Origin: DASQYE01 sp035940775
GTDB taxonomy: Bacteria; Acidobacteriota; Blastocatellia; Pyrinomonadales; Pyrinomonadaceae
NCBI GenBank assembly: GCA_035940775.1
Contig: DASZEN010000003.1
Span: 322,356-386,355 of the forward strand
Length of the DNA: 64,000 bases
Reading direction: 5' to 3'
Below the pieces are notes generated by a model that was not told the origin of the DNA, ran no database searches, and saw only the letters and a program-made list of their open reading frames with translations. The translations under genes were made by a program, and so were the position numbers. Of the stretch, positions 46,227 to 55,404 are shown one piece after another; within the stretch, counting starts at the first letter, position 1; each line of letters starts with the position of its first letter.

Positions 46227-47081
46227 TTAACCGCGCTCGCGCGCCTTCGATGCCGTCAGGCGGCGATATGCCTCCGAGCGGCTGAGGCCAAGCTCGCGCG
46301 CCGTCCGCTTGAGCGCGTCGCGCCCGCTCAAGCCCTCTTGTTCGAGCGCCAGGACGCGCGCCGCCACGTCCTCAACCGAATTTTTATCCGTCACCCCTTC
46401 GCCGATCACGTTGCGGTCTATCAGAAGCACCATCTCGCCGCGCGCCGCCTCGTCTTCGGCAAAACGCTCGGCCAGCTCCGACAATCGACCGCGCGCGATC
46501 TGCTCGTGAATCTTGGTTAGCTCGCGCACCACCACGGCCTCACGCTCGCCCAAAACCTCACGCGCGTCCGCGAGCGCTTCGCGTATGCGGTGCGGCGTCT
46601 CATAAAAGATGAGGGTCGAGGCGAGCGAGCGAACGTCCGCAAGGCGGGCGCGCCTTTGTGTGGAACGCGCGGGCAGAAAGCCGCCGAAGAAGAACTGGTC
46701 TGTCGGCAGCGCGGACGCGACCAGAGCGGCGACGAAAGCCGTCGGCCCCGGCACGGGAACAATGCGCCCGCCGCGCGCGGCCCTCTCCTGCACCAATCGA
46801 AAACCGGGGTCGCTAATGCCGGGCGTGCCCGCGTCCGCGACGAGCGCCACATCGCTTCCCTCTTCGATCAGCTCTCCGAGGTAGCGCGCTCGCTCCAGCT
46901 CATTGTGTTCGTGATAACTGACCAGCTTCGACTTGATGCCGTAGTGATCCAGTAGGACGCGCGTGCGCCGCGTATCTTCGCAGGCGATGACGGCTACGGA
47001 TGCGAGCACACGGAGCGCGCGATGCGTTATGTCTTCAAGATTGCCGATGGGCGTCGCCACCAGATAGAGCGTGCCTGCCAT
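46227..47081 (-). CDS. rsmI: 16S rRNA (cytidine-1402-2'-O)-methyltransferase RsmI
   Basis: A 284-residue SAM-dependent methyltransferase of the tetrapyrrole-methylase fold. It begins MAGTLYLVATPIGNLEDITH, contains CEDTRRTRVLLDHYGI, VADAGTPGISDPGFRL and PVPGPTAFVAALVASALPTD, all family signatures. The C-terminus has the HTH-like ALKRTARELGLSRSEAYRRL end. The chosen Met at 47081 matches the family start; the frame opens upstream to 47174, across a terminator hairpin, so the longer form is unlikely. Confidence 0.95.
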   Translation of the reverse strand: MAGTLYLVATPIGNLEDITHRALRVLASVAVIACEDTRRTRVLLDHYGIKSKLVSYHEHNELERARYLGELIEEGSDVALVADAGTPGISDPGFRLVQERAARGGRIVPVPGPTAFVAALVASALPTDQFFFGGFLPARSTQRRARLADVRSLASTLIFYETPHRIREALADAREVLGEREAVVVRELTKIHEQIARGRLSELAERFAEDEAARGEMVLLIDRNVIGEGVTDKNSVEDVAARVLALEQEGLSGRDALKRTARELGLSRSEAYRRLTASKARERG

Positions 47082-47115
47082 AAACACATTTTCACACCAA
47101 GAGGCGTAAAAAGCG

Positions 47116-47165
47116 AAAGCTCTGGCAGGACTCAGCGCGCACGCGCTGAGTCCTGCCAGAGCTTT
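47116..47165 (-). terminator. Perfect 24-bp inverted repeat, terminator of the upstream minus-strand gene
   Basis: Arms 47116-47139 and 47142-47165 are perfect complements with a two-base loop (CA). On the minus strand GCTTT and then a T-rich CGCTTTTTA stretch follow, so it fits an intrinsic terminator for the gene at 47202-47909. It lies about 35 bases upstream of the rsmI start. Confidence 0.85.
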
Positions 47166-47201
47166 AACGCTCAACAGGCCCGAACCTGTTATACCGAAAC
47201 C

Positions 47202-47909
47202 TTAGTAGGGGAAGTTTCTGATGATGTCGCCCACACGGCTTCTGTTCTGACGCCGCCGACGCTCTTCCTCGCGTCGCCGCTGTTCCTCGCGGCGGCGATA
47301 GTCGTCATTGCCATAGTAGCCATCGTTACGACCGTAGTAGCCGTCGTTGCGTCCGTAGTAAGGGTCATTGTAACCGTTGTTGCCGTAGGCGTAGGCGATC
47401 ACGCGCAAGTCCTGACGAATCTGTGCCCAGTCCGAGGTGACGCGCCCATCCAGGCGGTTACGCGACATGAAATGGTCGATGCGCGAGCCGATCTGAAGCA
47501 GGCGCTGAGCCTCGCCCGCGCTCCGGTTAAGATCGCGCCCGTCGTCAAAGCGGTCTTTCAAACGGTCGGCCGCATTCTCGAACTCTCTGGCGACATCGTT
47601 GATGCGGTCTTCGCGGCGAGAATCATCGTAGCGGCTGTGGTCTAAGGCGCTGTCCAGATGATCCCTGAAATCGTCGCTGCGATCTTTGACGCGACGGATG
47701 CTGTCGCGCAAGCTGTTCCGGTCGTAGCCGTAGCGGCTATAGTCGCCATTGTTGCGGCGGTCGCGGCGATAATCACGGTCGCGCCCGTAATCGCGATTAC
47801 GATTCCACGGGTCATAACTGCCTTGAGCCGAAGCCAGGATGGGAAGACATAGGGCGACGAGAGCTGCTGCAAGGATGGAAGGAATAATTCTTCTGCGTCG
47901 GTTGGTCAT
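47202..47909 (-). CDS. Secreted Arg/Asp/Tyr-rich repeat protein
   Basis: A 235-residue protein. Basic start and hydrophobic stretch (SILAAALVALCLPILASAQ) form a signal peptide. The mature part is very rich in Arg, Asp, Asn and Tyr, with NRDYGRDRDYRRDRR early, a helical middle (LRDSIRRVKDRSDDFRDHL) and a tandem NDGYYGR motif (about 190-205) before an Arg/Glu-rich tail. GAGGAGAT precedes the ATG. Probably periplasmic or surface, perhaps polyanion-binding; not established. Confidence 0.75.
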   Translation of the reverse strand: MTNRRRRIIPSILAAALVALCLPILASAQGSYDPWNRNRDYGRDRDYRRDRRNNGDYSRYGYDRNSLRDSIRRVKDRSDDFRDHLDSALDHSRYDDSRREDRINDVAREFENAADRLKDRFDDGRDLNRSAGEAQRLLQIGSRIDHFMSRNRLDGRVTSDWAQIRQDLRVIAYAYGNNGYNDPYYGRNDGYYGRNDGYYGNDDYRRREEQRRREEERRRRQNRSRVGDIIRNFPY

Positions 47910-48198
47910 CGTTTCGATCTCCTCACGAAATTTCTATGGAGGCAACCGAGCTTCAAAGCACTAGCGAGGTGTCGGTCTCACCCGGTCAGCCTTCTCCATC
48001 TGAAAACGCGATGGCAAGACTTATGCCGCGCTATAGGCCGTAGAGAAAAGCGGCAAAAGAGCCCGGTTTTCGGGCGTAATGGGGCATTCAATGACCGGAT
48101 TCGGCTGAGCTTAAGCGGTTGCCGGGTGCTGTCGGGCCGTTCCAAAACGTGCAGCGCGTATCGCATATCGTCAGGAATGGAGGCTGAAGGGGCTGGCT

Positions 48199-48723
48199 CT
48201 ATTTCTGGCCTAGAAATCTGGTCAGGTGTTGATGAATGCGGGCTTCTGACAGCGGGGTGCGCTCTCCGCCCTTTTCGAGCACGTACCAGATGGGAGCGCC
48301 TGTCTGCCCGCGTACCAGTAGCAGTTCCTCATCAGCGCCGCGCTGGCCGAAGTGCCTGACGCGGGCGCTCGCCAGTCCGCCGCCGCGCACAAACCCGTCG
48401 CGCGGCGCACGCGGCCATCCGGCCTCGACCATCAATCTACGCACGCCCAGACTAAAAGTCAGAAGCCTTCCGACCATCGTCGCGTTGCCGACGGCGAAGC
48501 GGTGAGCATCGCCGTGCGTGATCTGGATACTGGAGCCCGCACGATTGGCTTCGCCCGCGAGCGATTGGAAGGTAACGAACAGCCATTCGATCCCGGTTGA
48601 GCGCGCCAGGTCGTTCACGGCGCGCAGGGATAAATACTCGGCCAGGTCTGCGCGCCCCGATGCGCGCGCGCGCCGCTCCGCTTCGGCGACGACGCTCGCC
48701 CATTGTTCATCAAGCTCGCTCAA
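48199..48723 (-). CDS. Hypothetical protein
   Basis: A 174-residue soluble protein beginning MSELDEQWASVVAEAERRAR. A helical N-terminus is followed by alternating strands (GIEWLFVTFQSLAGEA, TMVGRLLTFSLGVRRLMVEA) and LVRGQTGAPIWYVLEKGGER. No recognised motif. It diverges from the phosphatase gene at 48946. The 289-base spacer to 47909 shows nothing I can name. Confidence 0.6.
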   Translation of the reverse strand: MSELDEQWASVVAEAERRARASGRADLAEYLSLRAVNDLARSTGIEWLFVTFQSLAGEANRAGSSIQITHGDAHRFAVGNATMVGRLLTFSLGVRRLMVEAGWPRAPRDGFVRGGGLASARVRHFGQRGADEELLLVRGQTGAPIWYVLEKGGERTPLSEARIHQHLTRFLGQK

Positions 48724-48945
48724 GCGCTTCTCCGAGCCTCCGCGAAAAAGCGAAGAGGCGAAAGGGTGTCAGTCGAGGCGACCCGCAGTAGTAGTAGTAG
48801 TTGTTGTTGTTGTAGCAGCCGTGGATTGAAGCGAATCTTCTTCGACCCCTTTTGCCTTCGCCCGTCTTTTACTCTTATCTTTGCAATGATGTTATCATGC
48901 CCGCTCGAAAAAGTTCCCCATACACCACAGGAAAAGGTGACGGAC

Positions 48946-49815
48946 GTGAATCCTACTAAAAAAAGAGCCGGATTGAAAAAGGTTTGTCTCAGCCTCGTCG
49001 TCCTGGTCTCGGCCTACGCGGTCGCGCCCGTCAGGTATATGGGCCAAGAGGCGGCGCGCCAACCGGAGGCGCAAGCGGGCGCTAACAACGAGTACATGGT
49101 GGGCTCAGTCCTCTGGACACAGTCTTCGGGCGAAGCGCGAGCCCTCGCTTATCAATCCTACAACCTCGCCAAGATTCTGCTCGATCAGGATTTTCGTGTG
49201 AATCGTAAAAGAAGGATGCGGCGCGCCGTCGTCGTCGATGTCGATGATACGGTTTTGGACAACAGCCGTTATCAAGCCTGGATCATCAAAGAGCATAAGA
49301 GCTATCCGGAAGGCTGGACGGCGTGGATCAATCGCGCGCAGGCGGAGGCCGTGCCCGGCGCGGTCGAATTTCTAAACTATGCTCGCGCGCGCGGCGTGCG
49401 CGTCTTCTACGTCACCAACCGCAAGCCGGAAGAGAAGGAGGGAACGCGGGCCAATCTCTTGAAACTGGGGTTCCCGGACGTGAGCGACCAGACGCTGCTC
49501 GTCAAAACCGATCCCAATGTTTCGAGCAAAGAGCCGCGACGGCGCGACATCGCCGCCCGATTCAGAATCGTGCTCCTGATCGGAGACAACCTGAATGATT
49601 TCGCGGAAATCTTCGAGCAGAAGAAGACCGTCAGCGAGCGAATCGCGGCCACGAACCAATCCAAAACACTTTTCGGGACGCGTTTTATAATGGTGCCAAA
49701 TTCGATGTACGGAGATTGGGAGAGCGCCATCTACGATTACAACTTCAAGCTCACGGACGCGGAGAAGAATGCTCGGAGGCACGGCCAACTGAAATCCATA
49801 GAAGCGAGCCAGTAG
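48946..49815 (+). CDS. HAD-superfamily acid phosphatase, 5'-nucleotidase e(P4)-like
   Basis: A 289-residue protein. The HAD motif I is VVVDVDDTVLDNS with Asp98, Asp100 and Thr102; motif II is VFYVTNRKPEEKEG; the later motif LLIGDNLNDFAE completes the site. ASQ-type C-terminus. This is the e(P4)/class C acid phosphatase group, which removes phosphate from nucleotides outside the cytoplasm. The GTG start at 48946 has AAGGTGA upstream and yields an N-terminal hydrophobic anchor (VCLSLVVLVSAYAVAP) of signal type; an ATG pair further up (48886, 48889) is an alternative. Just upstream is a GTAGTAGTAG/TTGTTGTTG tract (48788-48815). Confidence 0.87.
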   Translation: MNPTKKRAGLKKVCLSLVVLVSAYAVAPVRYMGQEAARQPEAQAGANNEYMVGSVLWTQSSGEARALAYQSYNLAKILLDQDFRVNRKRRMRRAVVVDVDDTVLDNSRYQAWIIKEHKSYPEGWTAWINRAQAEAVPGAVEFLNYARARGVRVFYVTNRKPEEKEGTRANLLKLGFPDVSDQTLLVKTDPNVSSKEPRRRDIAARFRIVLLIGDNLNDFAEIFEQKKTVSERIAATNQSKTLFGTRFIMVPNSMYGDWESAIYDYNFKLTDAEKNARRHGQLKSIEASQ

Positions 49816-49992
49816 CTCATCCGACAGGGCCCGGCGACAGGCGCCCCGATGTATGGCGAAGAAGACTCTTCCGGCCTCCTCTTCCCGGCCCCCGGGTCAG
49901 GCGCGCGCGCGGCGTGCAGAGATAGTCCATACTGCGTTAATATTTCCGAAAAGTTTCTACCCTCGGTAAAGGAAACGAGCCGGACACTCAAG

Positions 49993-52968
49993 ATGAAAAA
50001 AAGATATAGCAACGCCGCTGCCTCTTCCACCGCGCTCTGCCTGTTACTGCTACTTGTTTACGGCGCTTCGCAGACGACGGCACTCGGGCAACGCCGCCGC
50101 TCCGACGAGAGGAGCGCCAGCAGCAACAGCTTCACGGCGAACGAAACTGAGAAGGCGGAGTTGGACGCGGCGCTCGCGCTGCCGCCTTCGGAGCGCATCG
50201 AGAAGCTGAAAGCGTTCGTGGCCTCACACCCGCGCTCTACGCTGAAGACGCGCGCGACCGAGCTTATCATCAGCGCCCGCGCAAGCCTCGGCGACCAACT
50301 GCTGCAAGCCGGGGATGCGGCTGGCGGCATAGAGCAATTTCGCGCGGCGATCACCGAAAGCCCGGCGGCCATGAGTGACAAGCTGTTCACGGAGGTCGTC
50401 GCGCAGATACCGGCGAACCTGTTCGTGCGCGGCGAGCGCGCGGCGGCGCTCGAAGCGGCGCGCATGGTTGAAGCCAGGGCCGGAAGCGATGCCCGGCGAT
50501 TGCTTGCGATGGCGGCATTTTACCTGCGTATAGAAGAGCCGGACGAAGCGGCGCGCGTCGCCGAGGCCGTCATCAAGCTCGCGCCCGAGATGGCGGAGGC
50601 TCATCAGGCGCTCGGCGCGGCGCGGCACATCGCGCTCCGGCTCGACGATGCGATTGCGGAATACAAGCGCGCGCTTGAGCTGAATCCGAAAGCGGCGGGC
50701 GGGCGGCGCGCGCTCGCCGATCTTTCCCGCGCCGAAGGGAGAGCCGAGGAGGCGCTGGCGCTTTACAGAGAGGAGCTGGCCGACAATCAGAATGACAAGG
50801 GCGCGCGCGCCGGTCTCGTGCTCTCGCTCTTCGACCTCGGCCGCCGCGAAGAGGCCGAGCGCGAGCTTGACGCGGCGCTCAAGGCTGATCCGCGCAATCT
50901 GGCGCTGCTGGCCGGGGCGTCCTACTGGTACGCGGCGCACAAGGAGAACGGGCGCGCGCTGGAGCTTGCCAGGAGCGCGCTTGAGATCGAGCCGCGCTAC
51001 ACTTGGGCACAGATCGCGTTGGCGCGCGCACTGGTCGCCGCTCGTCAGCCGCTTGAGGCCGAGATCGCGTTGCGTTTCGCTCGCCAGTACGGGCGCTTCC
51101 CCACCCTCGATTACGAGTTTGCGAGCGCGCTGGCGGCGGCAGGTCTCTATGACGAAGCGGCCGAGCAACTGGCGCGCTCGTTTACGATTCGCGACGGAGA
51201 ACTCGAAGCGCAGCTTGCCGGACGCGCACGGCAACGCGCGCCCGGCTTCATAGAACTGCTTGCGCCCGAACGCCGCGCCAGTATATTTCAGAGCACCCCT
51301 GCCGATGATGTGGCGAACGCACGGATGCTCAAGGGTCTGCTCGCGCTGGCGGCGGCGACCGATACGGTGGCCGGAGGCTCCGCGTCGAACAGGGAAGCGG
51401 AAGCGCTGGCCGCTGCGCGGGAGTTTACGGCGGGCGAAGACCCGATGCGCGCCTATCGCCAGCTCTACGCGGCGAGCCGCCTGCTCCGCAGCGGGACGGG
51501 CTTGCAGACGGTTTTGGAGATGACGGAGCAGGCCACGGGCGGAGTCGAAGCGGCGCTCGATCTTCCCGTCGCGGCGGTCGCCATTCAGGCCGAAGAGCTG
51601 CGGCCCCTCTATACGCGCGCCGTCTCGACGGGCGTCGCCCTCGCTACAAGCAGCACGCCGCGCAACGTCCTCTCAAACATACTGCGCGGGCGCATCGAAG
51701 ACCTCACCGGATGGGCGCTCTTTAATCAGAACAAGGCGGCCGAGGCCGTCGTGCATCTGCGCCGCGCCGCCAGCGTCATGCCTGAAAATACTCCGTGGTG
51801 GCGTATCGCGCAGTGGCATTTGGGCGCTGCGCTCGAAGCCGACGGCAATCGTCAGGAGGCGCTCGCCGCCTACATCAAGAGCTACAGGGCGGGCGCGCCA
51901 GACCCCACGCGCCGCATCGTCATAGAGGCGCTCTATCGCAAGCTCAACGGCTCGCTCGACGGGCTTGACGAGAGAATCGGGGCGGCGCCTACGGTTCCCG
52001 AGATTGCCAGCAACAATACTACTGCCGCCACGGCGGTTGCCCCGTCGCCCGAAAGCATCTCCCCTCCCGAGACGAGGCCGAGTGAAGCGGAGACGAAGAC
52101 TGTCGAACGGGTCGCGCCCGCGCCTACCGAAACCTTAGCGCCGGTGAGCAGCGCCGAGACAGGAGGAGCAGCAGCAGCGGCAACAGGAGCGGCAACAGGA
52201 GTGGAAGCGACCCCCCAGCCGACGCCCACCTCAACGCCCGAGCCCTCGCCGACTCCCTCGGTCGAACAGACTCCCGCGCCTGTCGCAGAGCAGACTCCCC
52301 AGCCAACGCAAACACAGACGCCCACGCCGACGCCCTCACCGCTGATCGCTCCGACGCCCGAGCCAAGACCGGAATCGAGCCCCGAACAAACGGCTGCCGT
52401 AACGCCTCCGGCTGAGACGACGAGCGAGCCGACGCCGCAACCGATAGCCGCGGCGACCCCCGAAGCGACCCCTGTACCAACTCCCGAGCCGACGCCCAAA
52501 GCGACGACAGAGCCGCCGACGGAGCCAACGACTGAGTCCAGGTCTGAACCGACGCCAACGCCGACGCCTGAAGCGACGCCAACCCCCGAGCCTACGCCTG
52601 AACCGACACCGGAACCGACCCCGACTCCTCCGGCGCGGCGAGACGAGCGCGCTTCAAAACCGTCCGCGTCGCGTAGACGGGATTCAAATCGGGATAAAGG
52701 CGACTGTACGATCACTTTGAGCGAGGAATCGCTGACGATTCCGACCAACGGCTCTGCCACCGTCACCGTGACGCTCAGCGATCTGAGCCGCGCCGCGGGC
52801 ATTCAACCAGTCTCATCTGATTGGTCGAATCTGGCCGTCTTTCCGGAACCGGCCGAGGGCGATTCCTTCAAGTACACGATCACCTCTATCAGTAAGATGA
52901 CGGGCACGTATTACATCAGCTTCAAATCACCGTGCGGCCTGAAAAATCTGACGGTGAGGGTGAAATAA
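49993..52968 (+). CDS. Secreted TPR protein with Pro/Thr-rich linker and Ig-like C-terminus
   Basis: A 991-residue protein from the ATG at 49993. Signal peptide: STALCLLLLLVYGASQTTAL. Several TPR-like helical repeats follow (about 60-420), for example AHQALGAARHIALRLDDAIA and LALYREELADNQNDKGARAG. A further helical part to about 690 includes ALFNQNKAAEAVVHLRRAAS. Then come a TPEPTP-type low-complexity linker (about 700-890) and a beta-rich C-terminal domain of about 85 residues (from DCTITLSEESLTIPTNGSAT). Probably periplasmic or surface-attached. The linker would span peptidoglycan or separate a binding domain. Function unknown. Confidence 0.83.
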   Translation: MKKRYSNAAASSTALCLLLLLVYGASQTTALGQRRRSDERSASSNSFTANETEKAELDAALALPPSERIEKLKAFVASHPRSTLKTRATELIISARASLGDQLLQAGDAAGGIEQFRAAITESPAAMSDKLFTEVVAQIPANLFVRGERAAALEAARMVEARAGSDARRLLAMAAFYLRIEEPDEAARVAEAVIKLAPEMAEAHQALGAARHIALRLDDAIAEYKRALELNPKAAGGRRALADLSRAEGRAEEALALYREELADNQNDKGARAGLVLSLFDLGRREEAERELDAALKADPRNLALLAGASYWYAAHKENGRALELARSALEIEPRYTWAQIALARALVAARQPLEAEIALRFARQYGRFPTLDYEFASALAAAGLYDEAAEQLARSFTIRDGELEAQLAGRARQRAPGFIELLAPERRASIFQSTPADDVANARMLKGLLALAAATDTVAGGSASNREAEALAAAREFTAGEDPMRAYRQLYAASRLLRSGTGLQTVLEMTEQATGGVEAALDLPVAAVAIQAEELRPLYTRAVSTGVALATSSTPRNVLSNILRGRIEDLTGWALFNQNKAAEAVVHLRRAASVMPENTPWWRIAQWHLGAALEADGNRQEALAAYIKSYRAGAPDPTRRIVIEALYRKLNGSLDGLDERIGAAPTVPEIASNNTTAATAVAPSPESISPPETRPSEAETKTVERVAPAPTETLAPVSSAETGGAAAAATGAATGVEATPQPTPTSTPEPSPTPSVEQTPAPVAEQTPQPTQTQTPTPTPSPLIAPTPEPRPESSPEQTAAVTPPAETTSEPTPQPIAAATPEATPVPTPEPTPKATTEPPTEPTTESRSEPTPTPTPEATPTPEPTPEPTPEPTPTPPARRDERASKPSASRRRDSNRDKGDCTITLSEESLTIPTNGSATVTVTLSDLSRAAGIQPVSSDWSNLAVFPEPAEGDSFKYTITSISKMTGTYYISFKSPCGLKNLTVRVK
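52210..52640 (+). repeat. Coding tandem Pro/Thr/Glu repeat (TPEPTP-type)
   Basis: Within the preceding gene, degenerate six-base units such as CCGACG and CCCGAG are repeated and code for TPEPTPEP-like stretches. Copy number may vary between strains. It explains the long antisense open frame on the minus strand, which is not a gene. Confidence 0.8.
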
Positions 52969-53217
52969 AGGGCCCGGGCGGCCACTGGTTTGAGGCGTGG
53001 GCAGCCAACCGACGGGGCCCGCCAGTCATCCAAAGCCTGACCGTAAAGGACACCCTCTGCATACACTTCCAGCCCGGTATCGCCATGTCTAAAACGGCTG
53101 CGGAAGCAAGCGGGGAAACCCTCTGGGCCACCTAAAGAGCATGATAGGTACGAGACGCACGCTGTCAGAGCCGAGCTTTAAGGGTCGTCCAAACAGCAAC
53201 TTTCGACGGACAGGTTT

Positions 53218-55281
53218 ATGATTAAAATTCGACTCCACCGCTTCACCAACGTCGCGCTCCCGGCCGCGCTTCTGCTTTTGTACATCTCTTCGGCCAGCGC
53301 TCAACAGAAGCCCGCGCAGGCCCCCGGCTCGCGCTACGATGTGACGAGCTATCGCATCGAAGCGCAACTGATTCCCTCGGAGCACCTACTGCGCGCCGCC
53401 GCCGACGTGACGTTTACGCCGACGGAGGCCACCCGCTCGGTCATCTTCGAGCTGAACGGCTCGCTCAAGGTAGAGGGCATCGAGCTGAACAAAAAGCCCC
53501 TGACGAACTTCGTGCAGGATGCGGTCGGCGTGGGCGCTCTTGGGCCCAGCGTGCGCGTTGATCTGGGTCAGATGATGCCCGCCGCACAGCCCATCACGCT
53601 TCGCTTTCGATGGAGCGGCGCGCTCGTCTCGCCCGAGGGCGGGCCGCTGGCGACCAAGCGCCTGGCCTACGTCGGCGAAGAAGGCTCTTACCTGATGTAC
53701 GCCGCGCGCTGGTTTCCCTTTCACGATTATGCGGCCGATCGCGCGACGGCCGATATAACCATCATCGTTCCCAACGGAGTGCAGGTGGCCGGGTCGAGCG
53801 ACGAGGCGGTCGCTCCGCAGCCGGGCACGGCGGGAACGACGCGCTATCACTTCGTCAATCGTCAACCGGCGCTCATAGGCAATATCGCCGCCGGGCCGTA
53901 CATCGTCAAAGCGCTGCGCTTCGGTAACTACGAGATGCGTTTCTACGCCCTGCCGGGCAGCGAAAGCCGCGCCGATCGTTACGCCGAAACGATGGGCAAG
54001 GCCCTGGAGTTCTACACGCAGCAATACGGCCAGCCGGGTTTCCGCTCGCCGCTAATCATCGCGCAGACGGACGACGAAGCGCTCGAAGCCTATGCCGCTC
54101 CCGGCATGATCTTTCTCGCGACGAAGCTTTTCGACCCGTCGCGGCCCATCCCCGAAGAGCGCCTTCAGCGTGAAGTCGCTTACCAGTGGTGGGGCCAGAC
54201 CGTGGGCCTGAAATCCTTCGATGACGCCTGGCTCTCGCAGGGGTTGGCGGAATGGAGCGCCTTCGCGCTGCGCGAGGCGACGCTCAAGGGCGGCGCGCTC
54301 GACGCGGCCGAGCGCGACGAGCAGGAGCGCGCTTTGACCTTCGAGCAAACGGCCTCGATTGCGCGCGCGCCTTCGGCGTTGGACGATCAATCGGCCGCCT
54401 ACCAGTCAATCGTCTTTTACAAAGGCGCGATGGTCTTTCGCATGCTGCGCGAGACGCTCGGGCGCGAGAATTTCCAGGGGCTGCTGCGCACCTTCCTCGA
54501 CAAATATCGCGGCCAGAACGCCTCGATTGACGATTTCGAGCGGCTCACGACGCAGAACGCGGGCACGGACATGCGCTACTTCTTCGCGCAGTGGGTCGAA
54601 GGGACGGGCGTGCCCGAGTTCAAGTCCGATTACCAGATCATACGCACGCAGGGCGGAAAGTTTCGCACGCGCGGAACCATCGCGCAGAATTTCGATAACC
54701 TGCGCATGCCCGTGGAACTGATGCTCAGAAGCGAGGGCGGCGACAACCCGACGCAGACGGTGCGCTTTGAGAGCAAGAGCGAGGATTTCGATTTCGAGTC
54801 CAACGGTCAGCCGATTGAATTGATCGTTGATCCGAACAATAAAATCCTGCGGATGTCGGACGAGCTGCGCGTCGCGGTCGTCGCGCGTCGCGGCATAGAG
54901 CAGTTTCGCGAGGGGCAGTATGCCGAAGCGCAGCAGCAATTGGAGGCCGCGCTGAAACTAGACCGCTCGAACTCCTGGATCTATTACAATCTGGGCCTGC
55001 TCTTTCTGGAACAGCGAAACTACCAGCAGGCGTTGGACAATTTCCAGGCGGCTTTGGACGGCAACCTGAAGCCGTCGTGGATCGAAGCCTGGGCCCGCAT
55101 CAAGCGCGGTAATGCCCTGGATGGACGCGGTGATCGCGCACGCGCCGTCAACGAGTACAACAAGGCCATCGAGACCGGCATCAATTACGACGACGCGCAG
55201 AAGGCCGCCAAGAAATTCCTTGCCACGCCCTATGACCCGAAGAACGCGCAGGCGCAACTGGCGGGCAGCAGCTCGCAGTAA
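53218..55281 (+). CDS. M1-peptidase-like protein with lost zinc site and C-terminal TPR
   Basis: A 687-residue secreted protein with a signal peptide (VALPAALLLLYISSASAQ). The N-terminal beta domain is like M1 aminopeptidases. The zinc motif expected as HEXXH reads REVAY (Arg318 to Tyr322); the Glu319 is kept, but both His are lost. The third ligand, 19 residues further on, is Gln341 in WLSQGLAEW instead of Glu in the usual NEG. The GAMEN loop is also not recognisable (YAAPGMIFL). The C-terminal 140 residues carry TPRs (AAQQQLEAALKLDRSNSWIY region). It is probably a catalytically dead binding protein or scaffold. No upstream ribosome-binding site stands out. Confidence 0.85.
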   Translation: MIKIRLHRFTNVALPAALLLLYISSASAQQKPAQAPGSRYDVTSYRIEAQLIPSEHLLRAAADVTFTPTEATRSVIFELNGSLKVEGIELNKKPLTNFVQDAVGVGALGPSVRVDLGQMMPAAQPITLRFRWSGALVSPEGGPLATKRLAYVGEEGSYLMYAARWFPFHDYAADRATADITIIVPNGVQVAGSSDEAVAPQPGTAGTTRYHFVNRQPALIGNIAAGPYIVKALRFGNYEMRFYALPGSESRADRYAETMGKALEFYTQQYGQPGFRSPLIIAQTDDEALEAYAAPGMIFLATKLFDPSRPIPEERLQREVAYQWWGQTVGLKSFDDAWLSQGLAEWSAFALREATLKGGALDAAERDEQERALTFEQTASIARAPSALDDQSAAYQSIVFYKGAMVFRMLRETLGRENFQGLLRTFLDKYRGQNASIDDFERLTTQNAGTDMRYFFAQWVEGTGVPEFKSDYQIIRTQGGKFRTRGTIAQNFDNLRMPVELMLRSEGGDNPTQTVRFESKSEDFDFESNGQPIELIVDPNNKILRMSDELRVAVVARRGIEQFREGQYAEAQQQLEAALKLDRSNSWIYYNLGLLFLEQRNYQQALDNFQAALDGNLKPSWIEAWARIKRGNALDGRGDRARAVNEYNKAIETGINYDDAQKAAKKFLATPYDPKNAQAQLAGSSSQ

Positions 55282-55326
55282 TAGTCGCCCACTGCTTTCG
55301 CGCGCGCGCCGTACGCGATTCCAGAG

Positions 55327-55370
55327 CACGAGGCCGCTAAAGTAAAGACTTTAGCGGCCTCGTGGCTTTT
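55327..55370 (+). terminator. Intrinsic terminator
   Basis: A perfect 17-bp stem (55327-55343 with 55348-55364) and an AAAG loop, followed by GCTTTT. It ends the M1-like gene and faces the convergent lpxI. Confidence 0.9.
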
Positions 55371-55404
55371 CACTTTAAAGCTGACTTTTTCCTGAGCGCC
55401 GTGA

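Noticed and set aside
46227..47174. Longer rsmI starting at 47174
   Set aside because: The extension crosses a perfect terminator hairpin and lacks family residues; the Met at 47081 fits the conserved start.
48788..48815. GTAGTAG/TTGTTG tract as a possible CRISPR or phase-variable repeat
   Set aside because: It is a plain trinucleotide tract outside any coding start that I support; no repeat-spacer pattern. No CRISPR array is seen in the window.
50224..52802. Long minus-strand open frames opposite the TPR gene, one very rich in Gly and Val
   Set aside because: They are the antisense of the TPR repeats and of the TPEPTP linker; low complexity without a start site or motif.
52932..53135. Small open frames in the spacer between the TPR and M1-like genes
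   Set aside because: No ribosome-binding site or recognisable composition on either strand.
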